In this document: positions 15,276 to 24,690 of the stretch, in pieces | Numbering within the stretch: the first letter of the stretch is position 1 | How the letters are laid out: the number at the start of each line of letters is the position of its first letter | NCBI RefSeq assembly: GCF_008693185.1 | Contig: NZ_VXKN01000001.1 | Span: 434,001 to 498,000 of the forward strand | Length of the DNA: 64,000 nt | Origin: Acinetobacter qingfengensis | GTDB taxonomy: Bacteria; Pseudomonadota; Gammaproteobacteria; Pseudomonadales; Moraxellaceae | Direction: 5' to 3' | Translations under genes and position numbers: made by a program | The notes under the pieces: model-generated | Told to the model about the DNA's origin: nothing | The model's database searches: none | Seen by the model: the letters and a program-made list of their open reading frames with translations, nothing else

Positions 15276-16865
15276 TTAAGATTTGTTCGCTTCAATATGT
15301 ATTGGCAAATTTTTGGGTTGTGTGAGCAAGGACACGACGATACAGACAATAAATGCCAGTGGTACCGTAACAATTGCTGGAGGATCTATTGGGAACAATG
15401 CTTGACTAAACCCAAAGACTTTAACCCAGATAGACGGTCCCATAATGGTAAACAATAAGGAACTTAATAAGCCGATCCCACCACCTGCTACTGCACCGAT
15501 ACTGGTTAATTTTTTCCAGTAAATAGAGAGAATAAGAACAGGAAAAGTTGATGAACATGCAATCGAAAAGGCTAGACTGATCATATAGGCTACATTTTGG
15601 CCTTTGAAAATAATACCAAGGAATACTGCAAAAACACCCAATACAATGGTTGAAATTCTTACAATTTTGAGCTCACTCGCACTACTCAAATCTCCTTTTT
15701 TATACAAAGCACTGTAAATATCATGACTAATCGCTGATGCACCAGAGAGTGTTAAACCCGCAACCACGGCAAGAATTGTTGAAAAGGCAATTGCAGATAC
15801 AGCACCAAACATAATATCGCCACCCAAGAGATGGGATAGATGTAATGCAGCGGTATTACTTCCACCAATCAAGCCACCTTTACCATCAAAATATTCTGGA
15901 TGCATATTTAATAAAGCAAGCGCACCGAATCCGATAATAAAAATCATTGCATAAAAACTGTTCATGAAAATCGTTGACCACAATACCGAGGTACGAGCAG
16001 CTTTGGCATCAGGAACTGTAAAGAAACGCATCAAAACATGAGGTAAACCAGCTGTTCCCAGCATCAATGCAATTGCCAGTGAAATACCTGAAACAGGATC
16101 TTTCGCCAACGCTTGTGGAATCAAAATATTTTGCTGATCAGGATGAATTGCTGTAGATGCCTGAAGTAACTGAATAAAACTAAAGTCAAACCTAGCCATC
16201 ACCAAAACACTAATGACAACACCTATACCCAGCATCAGAATAGCTTTGATAATTTGAACCCAGGTGGTTGCCATCATTCCACCAAAAACTACATATAACA
16301 CCATCAACGAACCTACTAACATAATAGCGACGTTATAATTGATGCCAAATAACAATTGAATCAACTGACCAGCACCAACCATTTGTGCAATTAGGTAAAA
16401 TGAAACAATAATGAGTGATGCCATAGCTGAAAAGATACGAATAGGTGTACCTTTGAGCTTGGAACAGACCACATCTGTGAATGTATATTTGCCAAGTTTT
16501 CTTAATCTACTTGCCATCAAAAAAACTACGATAGGTAGACCAGTGGTATAACCGATCGCATATATCAAACCATCAAAACCGCTGTTAAACACCAATGCAG
16601 TTAAACCTAAAAATGCGCCAGCCGATAACGCATCTCCAGTAATGGCCAAACCATTTTGAAAACCTGATATTTTTCCGCCTGCTGCGTAAAAATCGCTAGT
16701 TGACTGGGTTTTTTTAGATGCCCACCAAGTAATACAAAGTGTAATGCAAATAATCAGTACAAACAGTGTCAGAGAAATACGATTACTTTGTCCTATACTT
16801 GACTCTGTTGCCATGGCATGGGTATTGGTGATTAATAGCAAAATACAAAAAATAATTTTTTCCAT
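15276..16865 (-). CDS. cation/monocarboxylate symporter, ActP-like
   Basis: 529-residue sodium:solute symporter (SSS family) with a signal-like N-terminus (MEKIIFCILLLITNTHA) and about 13 membrane segments. SDFYAAGGKISGFQNGLAITGDALSAG is the signature loop of ActP acetate permeases (positions about 57-83); GTAGLPHVLMRFFTVPD follows in the middle. ActP imports acetate, pyruvate or other short monocarboxylates. It starts immediately after the DUF485 stop codon (TAAATG), with GAGGAAAGC inside that gene as ribosome site, so the two are translationally coupled as yjcH-actP is in E. coli. The substrate is not necessarily acetate, given the downstream CoA-transferase and divergent LysR gene. Confidence 0.85.
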   Translation of the reverse strand: MEKIIFCILLLITNTHAMATESSIGQSNRISLTLFVLIICITLCITWWASKKTQSTSDFYAAGGKISGFQNGLAITGDALSAGAFLGLTALVFNSGFDGLIYAIGYTTGLPIVVFLMASRLRKLGKYTFTDVVCSKLKGTPIRIFSAMASLIIVSFYLIAQMVGAGQLIQLLFGINYNVAIMLVGSLMVLYVVFGGMMATTWVQIIKAILMLGIGVVISVLVMARFDFSFIQLLQASTAIHPDQQNILIPQALAKDPVSGISLAIALMLGTAGLPHVLMRFFTVPDAKAARTSVLWSTIFMNSFYAMIFIIGFGALALLNMHPEYFDGKGGLIGGSNTAALHLSHLLGGDIMFGAVSAIAFSTILAVVAGLTLSGASAISHDIYSALYKKGDLSSASELKIVRISTIVLGVFAVFLGIIFKGQNVAYMISLAFSIACSSTFPVLILSIYWKKLTSIGAVAGGGIGLLSSLLFTIMGPSIWVKVFGFSQALFPIDPPAIVTVPLAFIVCIVVSLLTQPKNLPIHIEANKS

Positions 16866-17111
16866 TTAGCTTTCCTCATTACGATTGACAACAATCACAT
16901 AAATCACCGTCAAAAAAGTGCCGAGTAAAATAACTGCCAACCCCATAGCAAAAGATAGGGGTATATTTAAAACTGCGATTTGAGTTGCTAGGAATTCATT
17001 AAAAAAACATCCCAACAAAATAAATGAAAAATAGAAAAGTATCTGTAAAATCGTAAAATAAATACTTAATGGAATATACTCATCAGCTTCGTCATTTTTT
17101 AAGGATTTCAT
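16866..17111 (-). CDS. DUF485 family membrane protein, YjcH-like partner of the symporter
   Basis: 81-residue protein with two membrane helices (about 18-38 and 50-75), the layout of the DUF485/YjcH family encoded directly before ActP symporters. The sequence is divergent and lacks the usual basic N-terminal motif, so assignment rests on topology, size and position. AGGAG lies 6 bp before the ATG. Its role is unproven in general; it is assumed to support symporter assembly or activity. Confidence 0.7.
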   Translation of the reverse strand: MKSLKNDEADEYIPLSIYFTILQILFYFSFILLGCFFNEFLATQIAVLNIPLSFAMGLAVILLGTFLTVIYVIVVNRNEES

Positions 17112-17560
17112 GTATTTCTCCTTAAATGTATATCAATAAAGATATAACATAGGTTAAATTAAATAGGATAATATTGAGATATTTAAATCATAAAAATACT
17201 CATCATTAAAATATCCATTTTTTTAATATGAATTAATTTTTAGGCTTTGGAAAACATTTAATTTTGATGTCAGCAATCTCTATTTTTGATGATTTTATTA
17301 TTGTGCATTCTTGTTCTGAAATGATGCATTCGTATAACAAAAGGCACTGTTTTAAAGCTAATTAAATTAAAGTTAAGCTGACGTTAAAGAAAGATTTTAT
17401 AGAATTAGATTTAAAATCATCAGACTATTTTTAAATTTATATAAAAAATTCAATTATATATGTTGGTTTTTGTTTTTTTATAGAGTTGGCCTTGTTTTTG
17501 CTAATTATATGTAAATTTGATGAATGAACTCTCCTATCATCTTTTAAAGGAAACAAAAAG
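17112..17560. other. divergent promoter region between symporter operon and LysR gene
   Basis: About 450 bp, AT-rich, between the divergently transcribed DUF485-actP operon and the LysR gene. The arrangement is typical for a LysR regulator and its target, so T-N11-A operators are expected here. Several AT dyads exist, for example around TGCATTC...GAAATGATGCA (17306-17331), but none is decisive. Confidence 0.45.
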
Positions 17561-18454
17561 ATGGAAATCAGCGATCTGATAACTTTTTCTACAGTTGCAC
17601 GTTGTGCAGGTATTACTCGTGCCGCAAAAGAGTTGAATACTGTACAATCTAATGTAACCAGTCGTATTAAAAGCCTCGAAGATGAAGTCGGAGTTGCTCT
17701 ATTTGAGCGACATAGCAGAGGAGTGGCCCTAACCAGTGCAGGTCTGCGCCTATTGCCTTATGCATCAAGGATTACAATGTTACTGCATGAAGCAACTGAT
17801 GCTGCAAGAGATGATGGTGTGGCACTGGGGAGTTTGCGTATCGGTACGATGGAAACAACATTGGCAGTGCGTTTACCCGAAATTCTTGCAGATTACCATT
17901 CAAAATATCCGAATGTGGAATTAATTGTCCAAACAGGACCAACGGCTGAGCTTGTTCAAAAAGTTCTTGATAATGAGATAGATGGTGCCTTTGTTGCAGG
18001 ACCTATTGATCATGCATTATTGGAGGGAGAACAGATATTCAATGAAAAACTGGTGCTTATTACTTCAAGGAATATTAAGAGTTTAGCAGATTTACAAAGT
18101 GCAACCATTCCTTTGACTGCATTAATGTTTAGAGCAGGGTGTGCATATCGAAAAAAACTTGAGCAATTACTTACTTCATTGGGTCGACCACATTATCATT
18201 CATTAGAATTTGGCACTTTGGAAGGAATTTTGGGATGTGTCGCAGCAGGTGTAGGTATTGCATTATTACCTGAACATTTAATCAAAAATTCAAATATATA
18301 TAAACAAATTAATATTCATGAAATTGATAAAGATATTGCGAATACACCAACAATATTTATTCGACGCAATGATGTGCGTGAAGGTACATCTATGAAATTT
18401 TTTAAAGAATGTTTATTTGATGGTGATTACTCAAGTAAATTATCTTTTAATTAA
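17561..18454 (+). CDS. LysR family transcriptional regulator (probable regulator of the carboxylate operon)
   Basis: 297-residue LysR protein: winged helix-turn-helix at 1-60 (ITRAAKELNTVQSNVTSRIK) and an effector-binding domain with RIGTMETTLAVRLP. It resembles the CysL/PtxR-like set of LysR regulators only in general features; the inducer is unknown. A strong site AAAGGA precedes the ATG. It is divergent from the DUF485-actP-CoA-transferase operon, the usual arrangement for a regulator and its target, and upstream of an MFS gene that it may also control. Confidence 0.85.
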   Translation: MEISDLITFSTVARCAGITRAAKELNTVQSNVTSRIKSLEDEVGVALFERHSRGVALTSAGLRLLPYASRITMLLHEATDAARDDGVALGSLRIGTMETTLAVRLPEILADYHSKYPNVELIVQTGPTAELVQKVLDNEIDGAFVAGPIDHALLEGEQIFNEKLVLITSRNIKSLADLQSATIPLTALMFRAGCAYRKKLEQLLTSLGRPHYHSLEFGTLEGILGCVAAGVGIALLPEHLIKNSNIYKQINIHEIDKDIANTPTIFIRRNDVREGTSMKFFKECLFDGDYSSKLSFN

Positions 18455-18757
18455 ATAATGATTATTTAAATACTTGTCTGTTTGAAAATATCATTCTTGA
18501 TGATAGCGTTATTTGATATTTTATAAATATTGAATGGTTTCTTGGAATATATGGATGATTTTATATATTAATTATTTATATATGATTTTAAAAATATTTT
18601 AATGTTATGCTAGTTTAGAAATAATAAATTCAAAACTAAGAAATTTATATTTAAAAGTATAAAGAAGAAAAATGAATAATATTTTCAGAATTATTTATTT
18701 TGTTTTTTACTTAAAAAGTATTTAGATGTTTCTTTATTTGATGGCAGTAATAATCTT
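18455..18757. other. AT-rich intergenic region before the MFS gene
   Basis: About 300 bp of extremely AT-rich sequence. No gene or clear terminator. It presumably contains the promoter of the MFS transporter. Confidence 0.4.
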
Positions 18758-20224
18758 ATGAGTGTTGAGAGTTCAGTAAATCAGGATAGATATGAAATAA
18801 ACACACCAGATGATGTTTCTAAGCTTGTTTCAAAATTTGCTGGGTCAGGTAAAACCAATAAAGTTATCTGGTTGGCCTTAATTGGGGTATTTATTGACGC
18901 TTATGATTTAACAACACTTTCTTTTGGTATAGAGCAAGTTGTTGAAGAGTTTTCATTAACACCAGTGATGACAGGGGTGGTTGCTTCAGCAATTATTTGC
19001 GGAACAATATTCGGTAATTTAATTGGGGGTTGGTTAACTGATAAAATAGGTCGATATCGTGTATTTATGGCAGATATGGTGCTGTTTGTCATTGCTGCTA
19101 TTGTTGCCGGTTTTGCACCAAATGTATGGGTGTTAATCATTGCCAGATTTATTATGGGAGTAAGTGTAGGCGTTGATTTACCTGTGGCAATGTCCTATTT
19201 GTCTGAATTTTCTAAATTTAATGGAAAAAGTAATAAGGCCGCAAGATTAGCCGCATGGTGCCCAATGTGGTATGCTGCATCTTCTGTATGTTTTGGTATA
19301 GTGTTGGCCTTATATTTTATTTTACCTCCGGAACATATTAACTGGTTATGGCGAGCTTCTCTGATTTTTGGTGCTATTCCAGCCCTACTTATTATTTTTA
19401 TTCGCAATAAATATCTTACAGAATCTCCAATATGGTTGGCTAATCAGGGAAAACTGGAAGAAGCTGCCAAAATTTTACGTGATTCGTATGATATTAATGC
19501 ACATGCAACAGTTAAAGAAACAAGTATAAAACAGAAAAAACATAAGCAAGAAGGCTTTTTAGTATTATTTAATCAAACATATTTATCCAGAACCATTGTA
19601 TCTATTGTTATTCATATTTCGGTAGCTTTTCAATATACAACGATTGCTTTCTTTTTACCTTCAATTTTAAGTCGATTTTTCCATACAGATACCTTAACAA
19701 CCATCTCGACAACATTAGGGTTAAATCTTTTATTTGCATTTACAGGTGGTTTATTAGGCGTTTATGTTGCCAGTCGATTAGCATCGCGTCATGTATTATT
19801 GGCTGGGTTCTTTCTACAATTTATTTCATTATTAATCTTGGCTTGGATAGGACAACCAGAAAACTCGTTATTGGTTTATACTGCAATCATTATGCTTGGT
19901 ATATGGCTATTTGCAGAAGGATTTGGGCCTGGGGCACAAATGATGGTTTACCCAACAATGGCATATCCTGCATCTATTCGTGGAGTGGGCGTTGGGTTTA
20001 ATCGTGCTGTTACAGGTGTTGCTCAGGCAATTGCAATGTTTGTATTACCAATCTGGATGGCAAATTATAAAACGGATGTATTTTTGATTATTTCTGTCTT
20101 TGCTTTCATACCATTAATCGTGATTGGTTTATTAATTAAATTTGAACCAACTAAACAAGATGTCGATGCTACTATCATTGAAGATAATCAGCAGTCATCG
20201 GTTGGAAAACCTGCGATAGAATAA
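18758..20224 (+). CDS. MFS transporter, metabolite:H+ symporter type
   Basis: 488-residue major facilitator protein with 12 predicted membrane helices. FIDAYDLTTLSFG in helix 1, the loop 2-3 signature GGWLTDKIGRYRVF (about 91-104) and GVSVGVDLPVAMSYLSEF in helix 4-5 place it with sugar-porter-like and organic-acid transporters. A long hydrophilic central loop (TESPIWLANQGKLEEAAKIL) is typical. The substrate is not predictable. It lies downstream of the LysR gene and near a symporter/CoA-transferase operon, so an organic acid is a fair guess. The C-terminal tail is acidic and poorly conserved. Confidence 0.8.
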   Translation: MSVESSVNQDRYEINTPDDVSKLVSKFAGSGKTNKVIWLALIGVFIDAYDLTTLSFGIEQVVEEFSLTPVMTGVVASAIICGTIFGNLIGGWLTDKIGRYRVFMADMVLFVIAAIVAGFAPNVWVLIIARFIMGVSVGVDLPVAMSYLSEFSKFNGKSNKAARLAAWCPMWYAASSVCFGIVLALYFILPPEHINWLWRASLIFGAIPALLIIFIRNKYLTESPIWLANQGKLEEAAKILRDSYDINAHATVKETSIKQKKHKQEGFLVLFNQTYLSRTIVSIVIHISVAFQYTTIAFFLPSILSRFFHTDTLTTISTTLGLNLLFAFTGGLLGVYVASRLASRHVLLAGFFLQFISLLILAWIGQPENSLLVYTAIIMLGIWLFAEGFGPGAQMMVYPTMAYPASIRGVGVGFNRAVTGVAQAIAMFVLPIWMANYKTDVFLIISVFAFIPLIVIGLLIKFEPTKQDVDATIIEDNQQSSVGKPAIE

Positions 20225-20238
20225 AAATTATTTTAAAA

Positions 20239-20271
20239 ATTCCCCAATTAACCCATGCTCAATTGGGGAAT
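20239..20271 (-). terminator. terminator of sstT (minus strand)
   Basis: Perfect 11-bp arms ATTCCCCAATT (20239-20249) and AATTGGGGAAT (20261-20271). On the minus strand the hairpin is followed by TTTTTAAAA, fitting termination of sstT; it may also serve the convergent MFS gene. Confidence 0.75.
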
Positions 20272-20300
20272 CTATCTGTCTGTATAAAAAAGTGGAATTC

Positions 20301-21521
20301 TTATTCAGAAATACTAATTCCTTGTTTTTGTTTCATGGCCTGATCGGCAGCAATTACAAATAACACATCAGTAGATGAGTTGAGCGCAGTTTCTGTTGAA
20401 TCCTGAAGAATACTGATTACCATACCTACGGTTACGACCTGCATGGCAATATCACTACTGATACCAAATAAGCTACAGGCTAACGGCACCAGAAGAAGTG
20501 AGCCTCCAGCAACACCGGCAACTCCACAGGCACTTAGTGCAGAAACAATACACAATAAAAACATGGAAAATAAATCGACCTGCATTCCCAGTGTATGAAT
20601 AGTGGCCATGGTTAAGATGGTAATCGTAACCGCAGCCCCAGCCATATTAATAGATGAACCTAAAGGTACAGCAATTGAATATAACGATTTATCTACTCCC
20701 ATACGGTCTGCAAGTGCAAGATTAACCGGAATGTTGGCAGCAGAACTACGGGTAAAGAAAGCCGTAATGCCACTATCTTTTAAACAGGTTAGAACCAATG
20801 GATAAGGGTTACGACGAATAACAAGTGCAACCATAAATGGATTAATTACTAATGCGACAAAAGCCATAGTTGCCAATAAAATCAGCAATACATGAAGGTA
20901 GTTTTTAATGGCATCTACGCCGGCTTCTACAATAGAAACCACAACCAGTCCAAAAATCCCAATTGGAGCACATTTAATAACTAAAGAAATAATAAACGCA
21001 ATGCTATTGGAAAAATCCCGAATAACCTGCTTTGTCGTGTCACTAGCATGACGAATAGCAATACCAATTCCGATGGCCCATGCCAGTACACCAATGAAGT
21101 TGGCATTTGCTAGGGCATGAACAGGATTATCAATAAAGCTAATCAATAAGCCTTTTAATACCTGACCTACATCGCTTGGTGGCTGTGTTGCTGCATCATA
21201 AGCATGTTTTAAATTAAGTTCGGAAGGAAATAATAAACTGGCAACAACTGCTGAACTGGCAGCAAGTAGTGTTCCAATTGCATAGAGGATAAAAATATAG
21301 CGGATTTGCTTATTATTTGCAGGTTGATAATTGGTAATGGCGGAGATAACCAGCACAAAAACCAAAATTGGTGCCACAGATTTCAACGCCTTAATGAACA
21401 GTTCTCCAAGGATCGATACATAAGATGCGCTTTGTGGAAATACAAAAGCGACAATAATCCCGAGAATTAAAGCAATAAAAATTTGTGTCACTAAATTTAA
21501 TTTAGTAATAGCACGAAACAT
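20301..21521 (-). CDS. sstT: sodium:serine/threonine symporter
   Basis: 406-residue dicarboxylate/amino acid:cation symporter (DAACS family). [21 protein letters not shown]-type motif (residues about 255-275) with the Ser-rich [10 protein letters not shown] and [12 protein letters not shown] correspond to the substrate- and sodium-binding loops of SstT, an inner-membrane Na+-coupled importer of serine and threonine. Length matches E. coli SstT (about 414). Single gene, divergent from tkt, with its own terminator. Confidence 0.9.
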   Translation of the reverse strand: MFRAITKLNLVTQIFIALILGIIVAFVFPQSASYVSILGELFIKALKSVAPILVFVLVISAITNYQPANNKQIRYIFILYAIGTLLAASSAVVASLLFPSELNLKHAYDAATQPPSDVGQVLKGLLISFIDNPVHALANANFIGVLAWAIGIGIAIRHASDTTKQVIRDFSNSIAFIISLVIKCAPIGIFGLVVVSIVEAGVDAIKNYLHVLLILLATMAFVALVINPFMVALVIRRNPYPLVLTCLKDSGITAFFTRSSAANIPVNLALADRMGVDKSLYSIAVPLGSSINMAGAAVTITILTMATIHTLGMQVDLFSMFLLCIVSALSACGVAGVAGGSLLLVPLACSLFGISSDIAMQVVTVGMVISILQDSTETALNSSTDVLFVIAADQAMKQKQGISISE

Positions 21522-21809
21522 TGGAGCCTTTATTTCAAGTCAATCAAAGTGGCACAGGTTAGCTCAAAGTTGTTTTAATGGCTAGTATTTTCGGCTAAAT
21601 CAAAGCCGTCGCAATGGCGTTATTCAGTCAAATTCTCCAACTATTTTGTAAGTCTGCTGGTTTTTTGTGTTGTGATACTTTACCCATGAGTATTTTTTTA
21701 GGACAATATCAGCTAATTAAATTTTGTGAATAATAATATCCATTTATTTGTCGATATTATTTTCAACATCATCCTTTCTTTACTTGTTTACGTTTTGGAA
21801 CTTGATCTT

Positions 21810-23795
21810 ATGACAACCCCGTTAAATGAACGCCGTATTGCAAATGCAATTCGTGTATTGGCAATGGATGCTGTACAACAGGCAAATTCTGGACATCCAG
21901 GTGCACCTATGGGTATGGCTGATATTGCTGATGTGGTATGGCGTGAGTTTTTAACCCATAACCCGGGTAATCCTCAGTGGATTAATCGTGATCGTTTTGT
22001 GTTGTCTAATGGACATGGTTCCATGTTGCAATATGCGCTGTTACATTTAACAGGTTACGATCTGTCAATCGAAGATCTAAAACAATTCCGTCAGCTTCAC
22101 TCAAAAACACCTGGACATCCGGAGTTGGGGTATGCACCAGGTATCGAAACAACAACTGGCCCATTAGGTCAGGGGATTGCCAATGCGGTTGGTTTTGCTC
22201 TAGCTGAAAAAACGCTGGCAGCACAATTCAATAAAGATGATCTTAATGTTGTAAACCACTTTACTTACTGCTTTTTAGGTGATGGTTGTTTAATGGAAGG
22301 TGTTTCTCATGAGGCATGTTCACTGGCTGGGACTTTGGGTTTAGGTAAGCTTATTGCTTATTATGATGACAATGGTATTTCCATTGATGGTGAAGTTGAA
22401 GGCTGGTTCAGTGATGATACCGAGCAACGTTTTAACGCTTATGGTTGGCAAGTATTGCGTGTTGATGGTCATGATGCACAAGCCATTCGTCAGGCTACTC
22501 TTAAAGCACAAACTGAAACAACAAAACCAACATTAATTATTTGTAAAACAATTATTGGTTTGGGTTCTCCAAATAAACAAGGTAAGGAAGATTGCCACGG
22601 TGCACCATTAGGTGGTGAGGAAATCAAGTTAACTCGTGAAGCATTAGGCTGGGCTGAGGAAGCCTTTGTTATTCCTGAAGATATTTACGCAGCATGGAAT
22701 GCCAAAGAGAAAGGAACACAGGCTGAAGCGACCTGGAATGAATTATTTACACAATATCAGGCAAAATATCCACTTGAAGCCGCAGAATTACTGCGTCGTA
22801 CTTCCGGTGACTTACCTGATGATTTTGCAGAAAAAGCTGCACAATTTATCAGTGATACCAACGCAAAAGCTGAAACTATTGCCACACGTAAAGCAAGTCA
22901 AAATACTTTACAGGCTTTTGGTCCATTACTACCTGAATTATTAGGTGGTTCTGCTGATTTGGCCGGGTCAAACCTAACACTTTGGAAAGGTTGTCAAGGG
23001 ATACAGGATAATCCTGCCGGCAACTATGTTCATTATGGTGTTCGTGAATTTGGTATGACAGCAATTGCAAATGGTGTTGCATTACATGGTGGTTTTATTC
23101 CGTATGTTGCAACCTTCCTGATGTTTATGGAATATGCACGTAATGCTGTACGCATGTCTGCCTTAATGAAACAACGTGTGATTCATGTTTACACCCACGA
23201 TTCCATTGGTTTAGGTGAAGATGGTCCGACTCACCAGCCGATTGAACAGATTGCATCTTTACGTGGGACACCGAATTTAAATACTTGGCGTCCGGCAGAT
23301 ACGGTAGAAACAGCTGTGGCATGGAAATCGGCATTAGAGCGTAAAGAAGGTCCGTCAGCACTGATTCTTTCCCGTCAGAATTTGCCATTCCAAAATCGTA
23401 ATGCTGAACAAATTGCTAATATTGAAAAGGGTGCATATATTCTTGCTGAAGAAAAAGGCGAGTTAAAGGCCATTATTATTGCCACAGGTTCTGAGGTTGA
23501 TCTGGCAATGCAGGCTTATACCGAGCTGGATGGTGTACGTGTTGTATCGATGCCATCTGCAGAAGTCTTCATGCAACAAGATGCAGCATATCGTGAAACT
23601 GTTTTACCAGTAAATATCCGTGCCCGTGTTGCTGTTGAAGCAGCTCATGTAGATTATTGGTGGAAATTTGTTGGTTTGGATGGCAAAGTCATTGGTATGA
23701 CAAGTTATGGCGAGTCTGCACCAGCAAAAGATTTATTTAAGCACTTTGGTATTAGCAAAGATGCAGTGATTAATGCAGTCAAATCTTTGGCCTAA
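21810..23795 (+). CDS. tkt: transketolase
   Basis: 661-residue thiamine-diphosphate enzyme of the pentose phosphate pathway, transferring two-carbon units between ketose and aldose phosphates. The start is the ATG at 21810, preceded by GGAA and giving [20 protein letters not shown], the usual N-terminus; an in-frame GTG-type start further upstream adds a hydrophobic tail absent from the family. ThDP-binding [18 protein letters not shown], the substrate His in [10 protein letters not shown] and the transketolase signature [18 protein letters not shown]-like region (here [17 protein letters not shown]) are intact. A strong terminator follows. Confidence 0.95.
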   Translation: MTTPLNERRIANAIRVLAMDAVQQANSGHPGAPMGMADIADVVWREFLTHNPGNPQWINRDRFVLSNGHGSMLQYALLHLTGYDLSIEDLKQFRQLHSKTPGHPELGYAPGIETTTGPLGQGIANAVGFALAEKTLAAQFNKDDLNVVNHFTYCFLGDGCLMEGVSHEACSLAGTLGLGKLIAYYDDNGISIDGEVEGWFSDDTEQRFNAYGWQVLRVDGHDAQAIRQATLKAQTETTKPTLIICKTIIGLGSPNKQGKEDCHGAPLGGEEIKLTREALGWAEEAFVIPEDIYAAWNAKEKGTQAEATWNELFTQYQAKYPLEAAELLRRTSGDLPDDFAEKAAQFISDTNAKAETIATRKASQNTLQAFGPLLPELLGGSADLAGSNLTLWKGCQGIQDNPAGNYVHYGVREFGMTAIANGVALHGGFIPYVATFLMFMEYARNAVRMSALMKQRVIHVYTHDSIGLGEDGPTHQPIEQIASLRGTPNLNTWRPADTVETAVAWKSALERKEGPSALILSRQNLPFQNRNAEQIANIEKGAYILAEEKGELKAIIIATGSEVDLAMQAYTELDGVRVVSMPSAEVFMQQDAAYRETVLPVNIRARVAVEAAHVDYWWKFVGLDGKVIGMTSYGESAPAKDLFKHFGISKDAVINAVKSLA

Positions 23796-23810
23796 AGATT
23801 AAATACTTCC

Positions 23811-23847
23811 AAAAGCGGCATTTTCAGTGAGAGATGCCGCTTTTTTT
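23811..23847 (+). terminator. rho-independent terminator after tkt
   Basis: AAAAGCGGCAT (23811-23821) pairs with ATGCCGCTTTT (23834-23844), followed by a T run. Confidence 0.9.
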
Positions 23848-23916
23848 ATGCAAAAAACTGTATTTTTTTATAAAAATGGATTGCCTTGAAAGAACAGAAT
23901 CACTATTATTTGCCCC

Positions 23917-24588
23917 TTGCTAAAACATAACGTAGGCGTGGTTTTGAGTAATTTTTTACAAGATTGCCTGGTGTATCGGGATGAGGATATTTTAGTCATT
24001 CAAAAACCCGAAGGGTTACTCAGTGTTCCAGGTAAAGGTGAAGCATTATTCGATAGTGTATTAACACGTTTACACGCCATAGAACCTAAAACGCTGTTGA
24101 TCCACCGTCTGGATCGTGATACGTCAGGATTATTAGTTTTTGCGTTAAATAAAGCAGCACAAAGCCATATTTCCAGACAGTTTCAGGAACGTCAAACTTA
24201 CAAACTTTACCAAGCCATTGTCGAAGGTGATTTACCTGAACGAGGTGAGGTGAATGTGCCTGTTTGCTACGATCCAAGCCGCCCGCCATTGCATATTGCC
24301 GATCCGAATTTTTCTAAACCCGCTTTAACGCAATTTGAAGTCATTGAGTATTTGACTATTCAGAATCAGAAAGTGAGTCGGGTCGCATTAACGCCGATTA
24401 CAGGTCGATCACATCAATTACGTGTCCACATGCAATATCTTGGGCATCCGATTATTGGTGATACACTTTATGCAACGGTAGATGGTCAGACCCTATCTTC
24501 CCGTTTGTGTTTACATGCAACGGCGTTAAGTTTTAAGCATCCCGTTAGTGGTCAGGCATTGAAGTTTGTTTGTCCACCACCATTTTAA
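23917..24588 (+). CDS. RluA family RNA pseudouridine synthase
   Basis: About 215-223 residues. HRLDRDTSG (63-71) carries the catalytic Asp (D66); NKAAQSHISRQFQERQTYKLYQA and TGRSHQLRVHMQYLGHPIIGD are the other conserved blocks. The short length and lack of an S4 domain match RluA, which modifies U746 of 23S rRNA and U32 of tRNAs. No ATG is available: candidates are TTG 23917, GTG 23938 and TTG 23944; the last two give the N-terminus closest to RluA. Lies alone between tkt and rapA. Confidence 0.85.
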   Translation: MLKHNVGVVLSNFLQDCLVYRDEDILVIQKPEGLLSVPGKGEALFDSVLTRLHAIEPKTLLIHRLDRDTSGLLVFALNKAAQSHISRQFQERQTYKLYQAIVEGDLPERGEVNVPVCYDPSRPPLHIADPNFSKPALTQFEVIEYLTIQNQKVSRVALTPITGRSHQLRVHMQYLGHPIIGDTLYATVDGQTLSSRLCLHATALSFKHPVSGQALKFVCPPPF

Positions 24589-24690
24589 AGTATTGAAGAT
24601 TTATTCCAATCGATAAGGCTGTTATGATCGTATGCGCTGCATACACTCAGAGAATGGTGTTTTTTTAATTAATCGTTTAAGGTGAGAAAA

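Noticed and set aside
15237-15458. Plus-strand frame opposite the 3' end of the symporter gene.
   Set aside because: It is antisense to the well-supported ActP-like coding region and has no ribosome site or recognisable domain.
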